64,000 bases of DNA from TMED13 sp042090305 (GTDB lineage: Bacteria > Pseudomonadota > Alphaproteobacteria > Methylaequorales > Methylaequoraceae), in NCBI GenBank assembly GCA_042090305.1, contig JBELJQ010000004.1:6483-70482 (forward strand). The letters run 5' to 3'. Each line of letters starts with the position of its first letter. Within the stretch, counting starts at the first letter, position 1. The notes beneath the pieces are model-generated. The model ran no database searches. It was not told where the DNA came from and saw only the letters and a program-made list of their open reading frames with translations. This document shows positions 8,490-16,754 of the stretch, piece by piece. A program made the position numbers and the translations under genes.

Positions 8490-9617
8490 ATGAGCTCTAA
8501 AAAATATAAACTTTTATACTTTGTAAGTGAAGATGAATATTTTATTTCTCATAAATTAGATCAACTAAAAAATGCACAAAAAAAATATGAAATTCTTGTA
8601 GTAAGTAGATTTAAAAAATTTGAAAAAAAGATTAACTATCAGGGTTTTAAGACTAAAAATATTAATTTTGATAGAAAGTCAATAAACCCAATTTATGAAT
8701 TTTTTAAAATAGTTCAATTCTTAAGAATTATCATTAAATTTCAACCAGACATCATTCAAGCAACTGCGCTAAAACCTATTTTATATCTATCTTTGATTTC
8801 GCCTTTAATTAAAAGAAAAATAAAGATTATTCTTTGTGTTGTTGGTTTAGGTTATCTTTTTACAAAAAAAAGTTCAACTAACACCTTTATTAAAACAATT
8901 TATATAAACTTAATAAAATTCTTTTTAAGAAAAAAAAACTCTATTTATGTTTTTCAAAACAATGATGATAAGCAAGTTTTTGAACGAAATAATCTTCTCA
9001 AGGGAATAAAATATGAGATAATAAAGGGTTCCGGTGTAAACACAAAAAAATTTAAAAAGAAAAATATAAAAAAAAAATACGATATAATTTTTCATTCGCG
9101 AATACTCTATGATAAAGGTTTTAAAGAAATTATTGAATCTCTTGAAAGACTTAGAGAAAAGAAAGTTAAAATAAAAATATTAATATTAGGAAGTCCTGAT
9201 AAATCAAATAGATCGTCTGTTAAACTCGAAGCACTTGAAAAACTATCAAGAGAAAAAAAAATTGTTTGGAAGAAAAAAGTTTCTAACGTAATTCCATTCC
9301 TCCAAAGTTCAAAAATTTCAGTTTTGCCATCATACAGAGAGGGGCTACCAAAATCACTCATTGAAGCAGCGAGTTGTCATTTACCAATCATTACTACAAA
9401 TGTACCTGGATGTAAGGAAGTTTGTATAAATAACTTTAACGGGATGACTGTTGATCCTAAAAATTCAAAACAACTTTCATTTGCAATTGAAAAAATGATA
9501 AATAACGAGAAGTTAATTAAAGAATATGGTAGCAATGGAAGAAAGCTGGTAGAAAAAAAATTTTCCTTAGATATAATATCTAATCAATTTTTAAAAATTT
9601 ACTCTCAAAATATCTAA
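8490..9617 (+). CDS. Glycosyltransferase family 4 (GT-B) protein
   Basis: This 375-residue GT4-like glycosyltransferase has an N-terminal domain with DIIQATALKP and ILCVVGLGYLFTKK (acceptor side). Its C-terminal domain has IIFHSRILYDKGFKEIIES near 200 and the donor-binding SVLPSYREGLPKSLIEA around residue 280, including the E-x7-E type pair. This form occurs in capsule, O-antigen and exopolysaccharide clusters. The adjacent galU-ugd-mutase genes suggest a nucleotide-sugar donor such as UDP-glucose or UDP-glucuronate, but this is inference. There are no transmembrane segments. It converges on fhs with a 4-base overlap and is unusually Lys- and A-rich. Confidence 0.85.
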   Translation: MSSKKYKLLYFVSEDEYFISHKLDQLKNAQKKYEILVVSRFKKFEKKINYQGFKTKNINFDRKSINPIYEFFKIVQFLRIIIKFQPDIIQATALKPILYLSLISPLIKRKIKIILCVVGLGYLFTKKSSTNTFIKTIYINLIKFFLRKKNSIYVFQNNDDKQVFERNNLLKGIKYEIIKGSGVNTKKFKKKNIKKKYDIIFHSRILYDKGFKEIIESLERLREKKVKIKILILGSPDKSNRSSVKLEALEKLSREKKIVWKKKVSNVIPFLQSSKISVLPSYREGLPKSLIEAASCHLPIITTNVPGCKEVCINNFNGMTVDPKNSKQLSFAIEKMINNEKLIKEYGSNGRKLVEKKFSLDIISNQFLKIYSQNI

Positions 9618-11296
9618 AATAAACCTTGTATTTCGCCGTCATCACCAATACAGACCTCATAGGCAGCTGGTTTTTTTGGAAGGCCAGGCATTGTCATAAT
9701 ATCTCCAGCTATGGCAACTATAAATTCTGCACCTGCTGACAACCTTATTTCTCTTATGTTAATATCATGATTTTCTGGAGCACATTTCTTTGATGGATCG
9801 GTACTAAAACTATACTGTGTTTTTGCCATACAAACCGGAAAAGAATTATACCCTTTAGTAGAAATTTCTTCGAGTTTTTTTAGTGCTTGAGGGGAAAATG
9901 TAACATTTTTGGCTCTGTATATTTCTTTGGCTATGGTTTCAATTTTATTTATGGGTGAATCTTCATCTTTGTAGAGAAACTTCAGATTAGCTTTATCTGA
10001 TTCTATTGTCTGAATTACTTTCTCTGCTAAATCTGCAGCACCTTCACCACCTTTTGCCCAGTGCTCAGCTAAGACAGCATCAACATTAACGGCTTTACAA
10101 ACTTCTATAACTTTTTTTATTTCGTCCTCTGTATCAGTTGGAAACCTATTTAGTGCAACAACTGTTGGTAACCCAAATTTTGATAAATTCTCAAGATGTC
10201 TTATCAAGTTTGGTAAACCATCTTCTACGGCATTTAGATTTTCCTCAGAAAGTTCTTTTGGGTTTGCATTACCATGAAGTTTTAAAGCTCTAACTGTTGC
10301 CACAACAACAGCACAAGATGGTGATAAACCTGCCTTTCTACATTTAATGTTAAGAAATTTTTCAGCACCGAGATCGGCTCCAAAACCTGCCTCTGTAACC
10401 ACATAGTCAGCTAGTTTTAATGCCGATTTAGTTGCAATTACTGTATTACACCCATGTGCAATGTTTGCAAATGGGCCTCCATGAATAAATGCTGGGTTAT
10501 TCTCTAAAGTTTGGACTAAATTGGGTTGTAAGGCATCCTTAAGTAAAACGGACATTGCCCCGTCTGCCTTTATATCTTTGCAAAATATAGGTTCAAGTTC
10601 TCTCGTGTAACCTATTATTATTTTGCCTAATCTTTCTTTTAGGTCATCAAAGTTTTTTGATAAACATAAAATTGCCATAACCTCAGATGCAACAGTAATA
10701 TCAAAACCATCTTCACGGGAAAAGCCATTTGCAGTTCCTCCTAATGAGTTCGTTATCGATCTTAATGCCCTATCGTTCATATCTACAACACGTCTCCAAG
10801 TCACTCTTCTGCTGTCAATTTTAGGTTCCATATTCCAGTAGATATGATTATCTACCATAGCAGAAAGAAGCATATGCGCTGATGTAATTGCGTGAAAATC
10901 TCCTGTAAAATGAAGATTAATATCCTCCATCGGCACAACTTGAGCGTATCCTCCTCCAGCTGCTCCACCTTTCATCCCAAAGCAAGGACCTAAACTGGGT
11001 TCTCTTAGAGCAACCATAGCATTTTTACCAATATGATTAAGTCCATCCGTGAGGCCAACCGACGTCGTAGTTTTACCTTCACCTGCAGTAGTAGGTGTCA
11101 TAGCAGTTACAAGTATTAGTTTACCATCGTCTTTTTTTTCTAATTCAGCTTGATAACTTGCACTTAACTTAGCTTTATAATGACCATACGGCACTAGATT
11201 ATCTTCATTTATGGATAATCTTTTTTTAGCTAGATCAGTAATCTTTTCCTTTTTAGCCAATCTTGCTATTTCTAAATCTGTTTTTAAATCCGTCAT
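9614..11296 (-). CDS. fhs: Formate-tetrahydrofolate ligase
   Basis: Fhs ligates formate to tetrahydrofolate with ATP, giving 10-formyl-THF for C1 metabolism. The 560-residue protein is full length. It carries the ATP-binding TPTTAGEGKTTTSVGLTDGL near residue 67, GGAAGGGYAQVVPMEDINLH, the EAGFGADLGAEKF segment near 308, and the GDIMTMPGLPKKPAA C-terminal signature. The folate role links it with folP and the 5-formyl-THF cyclo-ligase elsewhere in the window. In marine heterotrophs Fhs commonly serves oxidation of methyl groups and formate. The next gene on the strand (HExxH protein) ends 6 bases before its start. Confidence 0.97.
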   Translation of the reverse strand: MTDLKTDLEIARLAKKEKITDLAKKRLSINEDNLVPYGHYKAKLSASYQAELEKKDDGKLILVTAMTPTTAGEGKTTTSVGLTDGLNHIGKNAMVALREPSLGPCFGMKGGAAGGGYAQVVPMEDINLHFTGDFHAITSAHMLLSAMVDNHIYWNMEPKIDSRRVTWRRVVDMNDRALRSITNSLGGTANGFSREDGFDITVASEVMAILCLSKNFDDLKERLGKIIIGYTRELEPIFCKDIKADGAMSVLLKDALQPNLVQTLENNPAFIHGGPFANIAHGCNTVIATKSALKLADYVVTEAGFGADLGAEKFLNIKCRKAGLSPSCAVVVATVRALKLHGNANPKELSEENLNAVEDGLPNLIRHLENLSKFGLPTVVALNRFPTDTEDEIKKVIEVCKAVNVDAVLAEHWAKGGEGAADLAEKVIQTIESDKANLKFLYKDEDSPINKIETIAKEIYRAKNVTFSPQALKKLEEISTKGYNSFPVCMAKTQYSFSTDPSKKCAPENHDINIREIRLSAGAEFIVAIAGDIMTMPGLPKKPAAYEVCIGDDGEIQGLF

Positions 11297-11302
11297 ATTT
11301 TT

Positions 11303-11707
11303 TTAAAATAGAATATTATGTTGATTTGATCTACAACTTTTTAAATTCAAGGGTTTCAATAAATCATTTTTTTTTGAGTAATCCTCTAAATATTTTAGTT
11401 GAAGTGAATACGCCTCTAGTTCTTTAAAAGAATATTCAATTTTTTTTTCACTTTGAAATTGTAAAGCATGAATAATCTCATGTAATAAAATTGATTGAAA
11501 ACAAACATCATTCAAATTTCCTTTAGACAATAAAACACCGTGCTCAGGATTAAAGTAAGCTACTATTGGACACTTTCCGTTACATGCAATCTCTTCAATA
11601 ACTTCTTTATCAACAATATTTACTTTATAATCAAATTTACTGGTATCATAATTTGTGTTATTTAAAATCCAAAAGAGTAACAATGAGATAAGTTTAGTGA
11701 GACTCAT
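11303..11707 (-). CDS. Small HExxH-motif protein, possible exported zinc metallopeptidase (copy 1)
   Basis: I do not recognise an assigned function. The 134-residue protein starts with a hydrophobic segment (about residues 5-16) that could be a short signal or anchor. It has paired cysteines (CNGKC) near residue 40 and the zinc-protease-like motif LLHEIIHALQ near 80, followed by a Glu-rich helix (KELEAYSLQLKYLEDY). A protein with the same layout is encoded at 36664-37113, so this is a small paralogous family, probably related to DUF6647-type proteins (family name from memory). The single HExxH with a downstream Glu is compatible with a catalytic zinc site, but activity is unproven. Its start lies 6 bases from the divergent pyrE start. 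Confidence 0.65.
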   Translation of the reverse strand: MSLTKLISLLLFWILNNTNYDTSKFDYKVNIVDKEVIEEIACNGKCPIVAYFNPEHGVLLSKGNLNDVCFQSILLHEIIHALQFQSEKKIEYSFKELEAYSLQLKYLEDYSKKNDLLKPLNLKSCRSNQHNILF

Positions 11708-11713
11708 AAGATT

Positions 11714-12358
11714 ATGAATAAAGAAGAAAAAATATCATTTAAAGCTGCAGAAATACTCATACAGTTAAAATGTATTAATTTTAGTCCAAAAAAACAATTT
11801 AAATTAACGTCAGGAAAAAAGAGTCCTATTTATTGTGACTGTAGAAGATTAATTTCTTTCCCAAAAGAAAGGGATTTACTCATAAAATTTTCTGTAGATA
11901 AAATTAAAAAGTTCATAGATTTTAAAAAGATAAATATCATAGCTGGTGGAGAATCTGCAGGAATCCCATTTGCTTCTTTTATATCAAGTAAACTAAAATT
12001 ACCCATGGTCTATGTAAGAAAAGAAAAAAAGAAGTTTGGAAAAAACTCACAGATTGAGGGGGTGTTTAAGACTAATGATAAGATATTGTTAGTTGAAGAT
12101 TTAATGACAGATGGAGGAAGTAAGTTTAAATTTTTCGAAGCAATCAATGATGCAAAGTGCAAAAATTTAGGACTATTTATAATTTTTAATTATGGCATTT
12201 TAGATAAATACTTGCCTTTTAAAAAAAATAAAATCAAATTAACTTATCTTACTGACTGGAATTATGTACTAAAAGTAGCTTCAAAAAAAGAAATACTTAG
12301 TGACAACGAAATAATAATTATCAAAGATTTTTTGACTTCACTAGGTGTTAAAAGTTAG
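11714..12358 (+). CDS. pyrE: Orotate phosphoribosyltransferase
   Basis: PyrE converts orotate and PRPP to OMP in pyrimidine synthesis. The 214 residues include FKLTSGKKSPIYCDCRRLIS near residue 27 (orotate/loop region), AGGESAGIPFAS, the flexible-loop VRKEKKKFGKNSQIEG, and the PRPP-binding motif ILLVEDLMTDGGSK near residue 124. Length matches the family. It converges on thiG, overlapping by 11 bases, and starts next to the divergent HExxH gene. Confidence 0.95.
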   Translation: MNKEEKISFKAAEILIQLKCINFSPKKQFKLTSGKKSPIYCDCRRLISFPKERDLLIKFSVDKIKKFIDFKKINIIAGGESAGIPFASFISSKLKLPMVYVRKEKKKFGKNSQIEGVFKTNDKILLVEDLMTDGGSKFKFFEAINDAKCKNLGLFIIFNYGILDKYLPFKKNKIKLTYLTDWNYVLKVASKKEILSDNEIIIIKDFLTSLGVKS

Positions 12359-13121
12359 ATATTTTTCCTTTGAAAGTTGTACTACCAGTCGCAGTTTTAC
12401 TTTTCTCAATCAATCCAGATTTATAACCCAACCTTCCAGAATGGACTGCTAACTTCATTGACTCCGCCATTTGAATTGGATTTAGTGATCTGGCAACAGA
12501 CGAATTAAGTAAGACTCCATCAAAACCTAGTTCCATGACTCTTGAGGCATCACTTGGCCTCCCAATACCTGCGTCAACAAATAATAAACCACTACATATT
12601 TTTCTGATTATTTCTAAACTATGAATATTTCTTATGCCTAATGCGGAACCAATTGGTGAAATAAGTGGCATTACGGCAATACAACCCTCATCTTCCAGTC
12701 TTTTACAAAGTATTGGATCATCTGAACAATACGCAAAAACTTTAAATTTTTTTTTTATTAACTCACGACAAGTTTCAAATAACTCAATTGGATCGGGAAG
12801 TAACATTTCATCGTCACTAATTAATTCAAGTTTTATCCAATTTGTGTTCATCAACTCTCTAGCAAGTTCAGCAGTGAGTATTGCCTCTTTTTTTGTATAA
12901 CAACCAGCAGTGTTTGGAAGAAATTGATATTTATTTTTTATTTGTTTTAAAAAACTATTGTCACCAGAAATATTTAATCTTCTTACAGCTAAAGTAATAA
13001 TTTCTGAACCTGATGAAATTATGGATTTATTTAAAACATCTACATTAGGGAAAAGTGATGTGCCCATTATAAGACGCGAACTAAATTTCTTATTATCAAT
13101 AATCAATTTATCTTTTTTCAT
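12348..13121 (-). CDS. thiG: Thiazole synthase
   Basis: ThiG forms the thiazole phosphate ring of thiamine from DXP, dehydroglycine and ThiS thiocarboxylate. I chose ATG 13121, four bases after the thiS stop, because the longer frame (from 13139) would overlap thiS and add residues not typical of ThiG. The protein (257 residues) has FSSRLIMGTSLF, FLPNTAGCYTKKEA, IKLELISDDEMLLPDP, VMPLISPIGSALGIRN and FVDAGIGRPSDASRVMELGFDGVLLN-type segments that build the (beta/alpha)8 active site. It sits in a thiO-thiS-thiG operon. thiE is not adjacent. Confidence 0.95.
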   Translation of the reverse strand: MKKDKLIIDNKKFSSRLIMGTSLFPNVDVLNKSIISSGSEIITLAVRRLNISGDNSFLKQIKNKYQFLPNTAGCYTKKEAILTAELARELMNTNWIKLELISDDEMLLPDPIELFETCRELIKKKFKVFAYCSDDPILCKRLEDEGCIAVMPLISPIGSALGIRNIHSLEIIRKICSGLLFVDAGIGRPSDASRVMELGFDGVLLNSSVARSLNPIQMAESMKLAVHSGRLGYKSGLIEKSKTATGSTTFKGKISNF

Positions 13122-13125
13122 TAAA

Positions 13126-13350
13126 TCAACCACCAGCAAAAGGAACTACAATTTCAATTCTATCGTTTTCACAAATTTTTGTTTTTTTCCATTTTGACTC
13201 CTTAACTAAATTATAATTCAAAGCGACAGCGATTTTTTTTGCTTTAATTTTATTTTTTCTTAGAAAACTTTCAATTAGTTCAACTAAAACTAGATTGTTT
13301 AAATCACAATCAAAAGCATTTCCATTTATTATAAAAGTTTTTATAGGCAT
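13126..13350 (-). CDS. thiS: Sulfur carrier protein ThiS
   Basis: ThiS is the ubiquitin-like carrier whose C-terminal glycine is thiocarboxylated and donates sulfur to ThiG. The 74-residue product from ATG 13350 begins MPIKTFIINGNAFDC and ends VVPFAGG, with the required terminal Gly-Gly. An upstream in-frame start (13437) exists but lies inside thiO and adds an atypical extension, so I reject it. It is preceded by thiO (22-base gap) and followed by thiG after 4 bases. Confidence 0.93.
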   Translation of the reverse strand: MPIKTFIINGNAFDCDLNNLVLVELIESFLRKNKIKAKKIAVALNYNLVKESKWKKTKICENDRIEIVVPFAGG

Positions 13351-13372
13351 AATTAAAGAATAAACAAAAAAA

Positions 13373-14464
13373 TTATAAATTAAATCTTTGAGGTGAAAAA
13401 TATTTATATTTCTTTTGCACATCCTCTCCAAAGACATAATCTGCTATTATTTGCGAGCTTATAGGTGACAATAAAATACCATGTCTATAATGTCCAAAGT
13501 TACATAGAATTCTATCTGATATTTCTGTTAAAGGGCCAATAACTGGGTAGCCATCAATCATTGAGGGACGAAGCCCAACAATTAATTTCTCTAGGGAAAT
13601 TTTTTCAATTTCTGTAAAACACTCCCATATTGATTTTGTTAAAAAATATACTTCATCTAAACTTACGTTTTTTTCAAAACCTTTTTCTTCCTCAGTGGCA
13701 CCAATAGCAAGAATACTTTTTGCTCTTTGTGCAACATAAATATTTCTAAACCACAGGTTATTCTTAAATTTGATTTCTTTTGCTTTCACCAGCATTGAAA
13801 CACCTTTGAGTGGTCTCATTGGTAATTTAATTTTAAAGGAATTTTCTATTAATTTATCACTCCAAGCACCACAACAAATAATGATTTTTTTCGCTTTTAA
13901 TTTTAAGTCGTCTATTTTTAAAGTGTTATTGTCAAAAAATACTTTTTCAATTTTTTTTACTTTCTTTATAGTTCCCTTCAACCTAAGAATCTCCTGAATT
14001 AAAAATTTTTGAAGAAGTTTGGGGTTAACCTGATTTTGATTTTTACAAAATAATGAGCTATGTACATTTGAGTTCAAGCACGGTTCAATCTTTAATGTTT
14101 CTTCAGAAGATAGAAATGATGTATTTATTCCCAGCCCCTTGAAAAAATTTTTCTTAAATTTTAGTTTTTCAGTATCATCATTATTCATTGAAATCAGCAA
14201 TGATGAATTGTTTATAAGTCCTACCCGATTATTTATTCTATCATTGATATTTAAATTATCCCAAATTTTTTTAGAATCGGTCATCAGGGTTAATAGCTTT
14301 TTTTCAAGCGGTTTTGCCTCTATTATGGGCGCTAACATGCCAACCGATGCATTTGTTGCAGAAGCGCCAGCACTAAAATCAAGTAAAGTGACTTTCATAC
14401 CCCTCTGCAGAATATCATACGCTGTATGAAGGCCAATAATTCCTGTACCTATAACTATAATCAT
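13373..14464 (-). CDS. thiO: Glycine oxidase ThiO
   Basis: ThiO is an FAD-dependent oxidase that turns glycine into iminoglycine for thiazole synthesis. The 363-residue protein begins IIVIGTGIIGLHTAYDILQRG (first part of the FAD Rossmann motif). It has an acidic end of strand 2 (LLDFSAGASATNASVGML) and the DAO-family C-terminal IVGLRPSMIDGYPVIGPL and FGHYRHGILLSPIS segments. It is first in a thiO-thiS-thiG operon. I looked for a TPP riboswitch upstream on the minus strand and saw no CTGAGA or ACCTGA element. Confidence 0.92.
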   Translation of the reverse strand: MIIVIGTGIIGLHTAYDILQRGMKVTLLDFSAGASATNASVGMLAPIIEAKPLEKKLLTLMTDSKKIWDNLNINDRINNRVGLINNSSLLISMNNDDTEKLKFKKNFFKGLGINTSFLSSEETLKIEPCLNSNVHSSLFCKNQNQVNPKLLQKFLIQEILRLKGTIKKVKKIEKVFFDNNTLKIDDLKLKAKKIIICCGAWSDKLIENSFKIKLPMRPLKGVSMLVKAKEIKFKNNLWFRNIYVAQRAKSILAIGATEEEKGFEKNVSLDEVYFLTKSIWECFTEIEKISLEKLIVGLRPSMIDGYPVIGPLTEISDRILCNFGHYRHGILLSPISSQIIADYVFGEDVQKKYKYFSPQRFNL

Positions 14465-14512
14465 GTTAAATCATTTATATATTTTTATTTAAAATATTAT
14501 TACAAATATTAT

Positions 14513-14899
14513 ATGAAAGTAATGAACAATTCAGATATTAAAAAAAAACTATCCTCTTTAGCCTTTGACGTAACTCAGAAAGGAGGAACAGAACCAGCAT
14601 TTTCTGGTACCTATAATGATTTATTTGACAAAGGAGTTTACTTGTGTGTTTGCTGTAATACTGAACTTTTCAGTTCAGCACATAAATTTAAATCCAAAAG
14701 CGGTTGGCCAAGTTTTTTTAGACCAGTAAATGAAAATTGTTTAAAACATAAAGAGGATATATCTTATAATATGATAAGAGTGGAAATTTTGTGTAATACA
14801 TGTAATTCGCATCTTGGTCATGTTTTTGATGATGGGCCAGAACCAACTTTTAAAAGATATTGTATAAACTCGGTAGCTCTTAAATTTGAGGAAAAATGA
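14513..14899 (+). CDS. msrB: Peptide-methionine (R)-S-oxide reductase MsrB
   Basis: MsrB reduces the R-sulfoxide of methionine. Two CxxC pairs (CVCC and CNTC) form the structural zinc site; the sequence also has KSGWPSFFRP, NSHLGHVFDDGP and the catalytic cysteine in KRYCINSVAL (the consensus RHCVNS has His where this has Tyr). I chose ATG 14513 over the upstream 14426 start, because the 29 extra residues are non-conserved and overlap thiO. Length is then 128 residues. No signal peptide is seen, so it is cytoplasmic. Its TGA overlaps the hemA ATG (ATGA), so the two are coupled. Confidence 0.93.
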   Translation: MKVMNNSDIKKKLSSLAFDVTQKGGTEPAFSGTYNDLFDKGVYLCVCCNTELFSSAHKFKSKSGWPSFFRPVNENCLKHKEDISYNMIRVEILCNTCNSHLGHVFDDGPEPTFKRYCINSVALKFEEK

Positions 14900-16110
14900 A
14901 TAAATATTTAAATTACTTTAATGAGAAACTTAATCACCTTAAAGATGAAGGCAACTACCGTGTATTTGCTGATTTAGAAAAACTAGCAAACAACTTCCCT
15001 AAGGCACTTAATTACAAAAATGATGAAGTGTCTGAAGTTACAGTTTGGTGTAGTAACGATTACCTTGGTATGAGTCAAAACAGAAAAGTTCTTGATAGTA
15101 TGGTTGAAGCCTTAAATAAAGTCGGTGCGGGCTCGGGAGGGACAAGAAATATATCCGGAACAAATCATTATCATGTATTACTAGAAAGAGAATTGTGTTA
15201 TCTTCATCAAAAAGAATCTGCCCTTTTATTTAACTCCGGTTATTTAGCTAATCAAGCAACTCTATCAACGCTAGGTAAAAATTTACCTGATGCTGTTTTT
15301 TTTTCTGACGAAAAAAATCATTCCTCAATGATCCAAGGTATTAAAAACGCTAATACAAAAAAAGTGATTTTCAAACATAATGATTTAAAAGATTTAGAAA
15401 AAAAACTTCAATCTTATCCTGTAAATCAATTTAAAATTATTGCATTTGAATCAGTTTATTCAATGGACGGTGATTTTTCTCCTATTGAAGAAATTTGTAA
15501 TCTAGCTGATAAATATAATGCCTTAACATTTTTAGATGAAGTCCACGCTGTAGGTATCTATGGCGAAAGAGGCGCTGGAGTTGCTGAAAAGCAGGAAGTA
15601 ATGGATAGAGTTGATATTATTCAAGGCACACTTGCAAAGTCCTTTGGTGTTATTGGGGGATATGTAACAGGAAAAAAAGCAACTATTGACTTTGTTAGAA
15701 GTTTCGCATCTGGATTCATTTTTACTACATCACTTCCTCCATGCATTGCTGCAGGAGCTTACACATCTATCCGTCATCTGAAATTCTCAAGTAAAGAAAG
15801 AGAACAAATGCTAAAAAATATATTTGATCTCAAATCATCGTTAAGAAAAAAAAATATTCCATTTATTGATCATGGAAGTCATATTATACCTGTAATCATT
15901 GGTGATCCAAAACTTTGTAAAAAAGCCAGCGAGCTTCTACTTGAAGACTACAAAATTTATGTTCAACCTATAAATTTTCCCACTGTACCAAGAGGTACAG
16001 AAAGGTTAAGAATAACCGCATCACCTCTCCACGATAGCAAAATGATTCGTGAATTAGTTAAAGCACTAGATGATGTTTTCAAAATTTTAAAAATTCAAAA
16101 TGCAGCTTAG
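14896..16110 (+). CDS. hemA: 5-aminolevulinate synthase (C4 pathway)
   Basis: This PLP enzyme condenses glycine and succinyl-CoA to 5-aminolevulinate, the alphaproteobacterial and mitochondrial route to tetrapyrroles. The 404 residues include WCSNDYLGMSQNRKV, the glycine-rich VGAGSGGTRNISGTNHYHVLLE, the LDEVHAVGIYGERGAGVAE segment with the Asp that binds PLP, the lysine in GTLAKSFGVIGGYV near 248, and PPCIAAGAYTSIRHL. Its presence is a strong alphaproteobacterial marker. It overlaps msrB by 4 bases and converges on pdxH. Confidence 0.97.
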   Translation: MNKYLNYFNEKLNHLKDEGNYRVFADLEKLANNFPKALNYKNDEVSEVTVWCSNDYLGMSQNRKVLDSMVEALNKVGAGSGGTRNISGTNHYHVLLERELCYLHQKESALLFNSGYLANQATLSTLGKNLPDAVFFSDEKNHSSMIQGIKNANTKKVIFKHNDLKDLEKKLQSYPVNQFKIIAFESVYSMDGDFSPIEEICNLADKYNALTFLDEVHAVGIYGERGAGVAEKQEVMDRVDIIQGTLAKSFGVIGGYVTGKKATIDFVRSFASGFIFTTSLPPCIAAGAYTSIRHLKFSSKEREQMLKNIFDLKSSLRKKNIPFIDHGSHIIPVIIGDPKLCKKASELLLEDYKIYVQPINFPTVPRGTERLRITASPLHDSKMIRELVKALDDVFKILKIQNAA

Positions 16111-16122
16111 GCGACTAGGAAA

Positions 16123-16692
16123 TTATGGAGATAAAATTTTCTTTTCCCATTTGCTATTTTTGAGAGAAATAAATTCTCTTTGATGTAATCTGAAATTTCC
16201 CTGCATCCAGAATTCAAAATCCCTGGGTTTGATTAAAATCCCTCTCCAATAACTTGGCCTGGGAACTTCAATATTATTAAATTTTTTTTCATAGAATTTT
16301 ACTCTATCCTCTAAGAATTTTCTGCCTGGAATTTTTGATGATTGTCTTGATGCCCATGCTCCAATCTGACTACCTCTTGGCCGTTCAGAAAAGTATTTAT
16401 CAGATTTTTTTTCACTAATTAAAAAACCTTTTCCATTTATTCTTACTTGTCTATTGATAGGTTCCCAATAAAAGCACATCGAAAGATAAGGGTTTTTTTT
16501 AAAATGTTTACCCTTATTACTGTTGAGATTAGTAAAGAAAATAAAACCTTCACTCGTTATATGTTTAAGAAGGACCATTCTTACATTTGGTTTGCCGTTA
16601 AATTCTGTTCCAAGTGCAAAAGAAGTTGGATCAATTGAATCTATTTTTTTTGCTATTTTAAACCAGTCTTTAAATTTATTAAAAGGATTCAT
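16123..16692 (-). CDS. pdxH: Pyridoxamine 5'-phosphate oxidase
   Basis: PdxH is an FMN enzyme that oxidises PNP/PMP to pyridoxal phosphate, the cofactor of the neighbouring HemA. The 189-residue protein shows PNVRMVLLKHITSEGFIFFT, NLNSNKGKHF, CFYWEPINRQVRINGKG, and the signature ERPRGSQIGAWASRQS with a C-terminal FWMQGNFRLHQRE. It is slightly short at the N-terminus compared with E. coli PdxH (218). The intergenic region 16693-16754 is shared with divergent fabI. Confidence 0.95.
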   Translation of the reverse strand: MNPFNKFKDWFKIAKKIDSIDPTSFALGTEFNGKPNVRMVLLKHITSEGFIFFTNLNSNKGKHFKKNPYLSMCFYWEPINRQVRINGKGFLISEKKSDKYFSERPRGSQIGAWASRQSSKIPGRKFLEDRVKFYEKKFNNIEVPRPSYWRGILIKPRDFEFWMQGNFRLHQREFISLKNSKWEKKILSP

Positions 16693-16732
16693 TTTTTTTT
16701 TTTAAAAATGTAATATACAATTATTAATCTAT

Positions 16733-16738
16733 TATAAT
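16733..16738 (+). promoter_or_regulatory. Candidate -10 box (TATAAT) for fabI
   Basis: A perfect TATAAT lies 16 bases before the fabI ATG in the 62-base gap between divergent pdxH and fabI. No convincing -35 is visible at 16-18 bases upstream, and there is no Shine-Dalgarno before the fabI ATG (a T run precedes it). The reverse complement of 16731-16736 is also TATAAT, so the element could serve pdxH. Confidence 0.35.
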
Positions 16739-16754
16739 TATTAGGTTTTTTTTT

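Noticed and set aside
13351..13437. N-terminal extension of ThiS
   Set aside because: The added residues overlap thiO, are unlike ThiS, and the normal start at 13350 gives a typical 74-residue protein.
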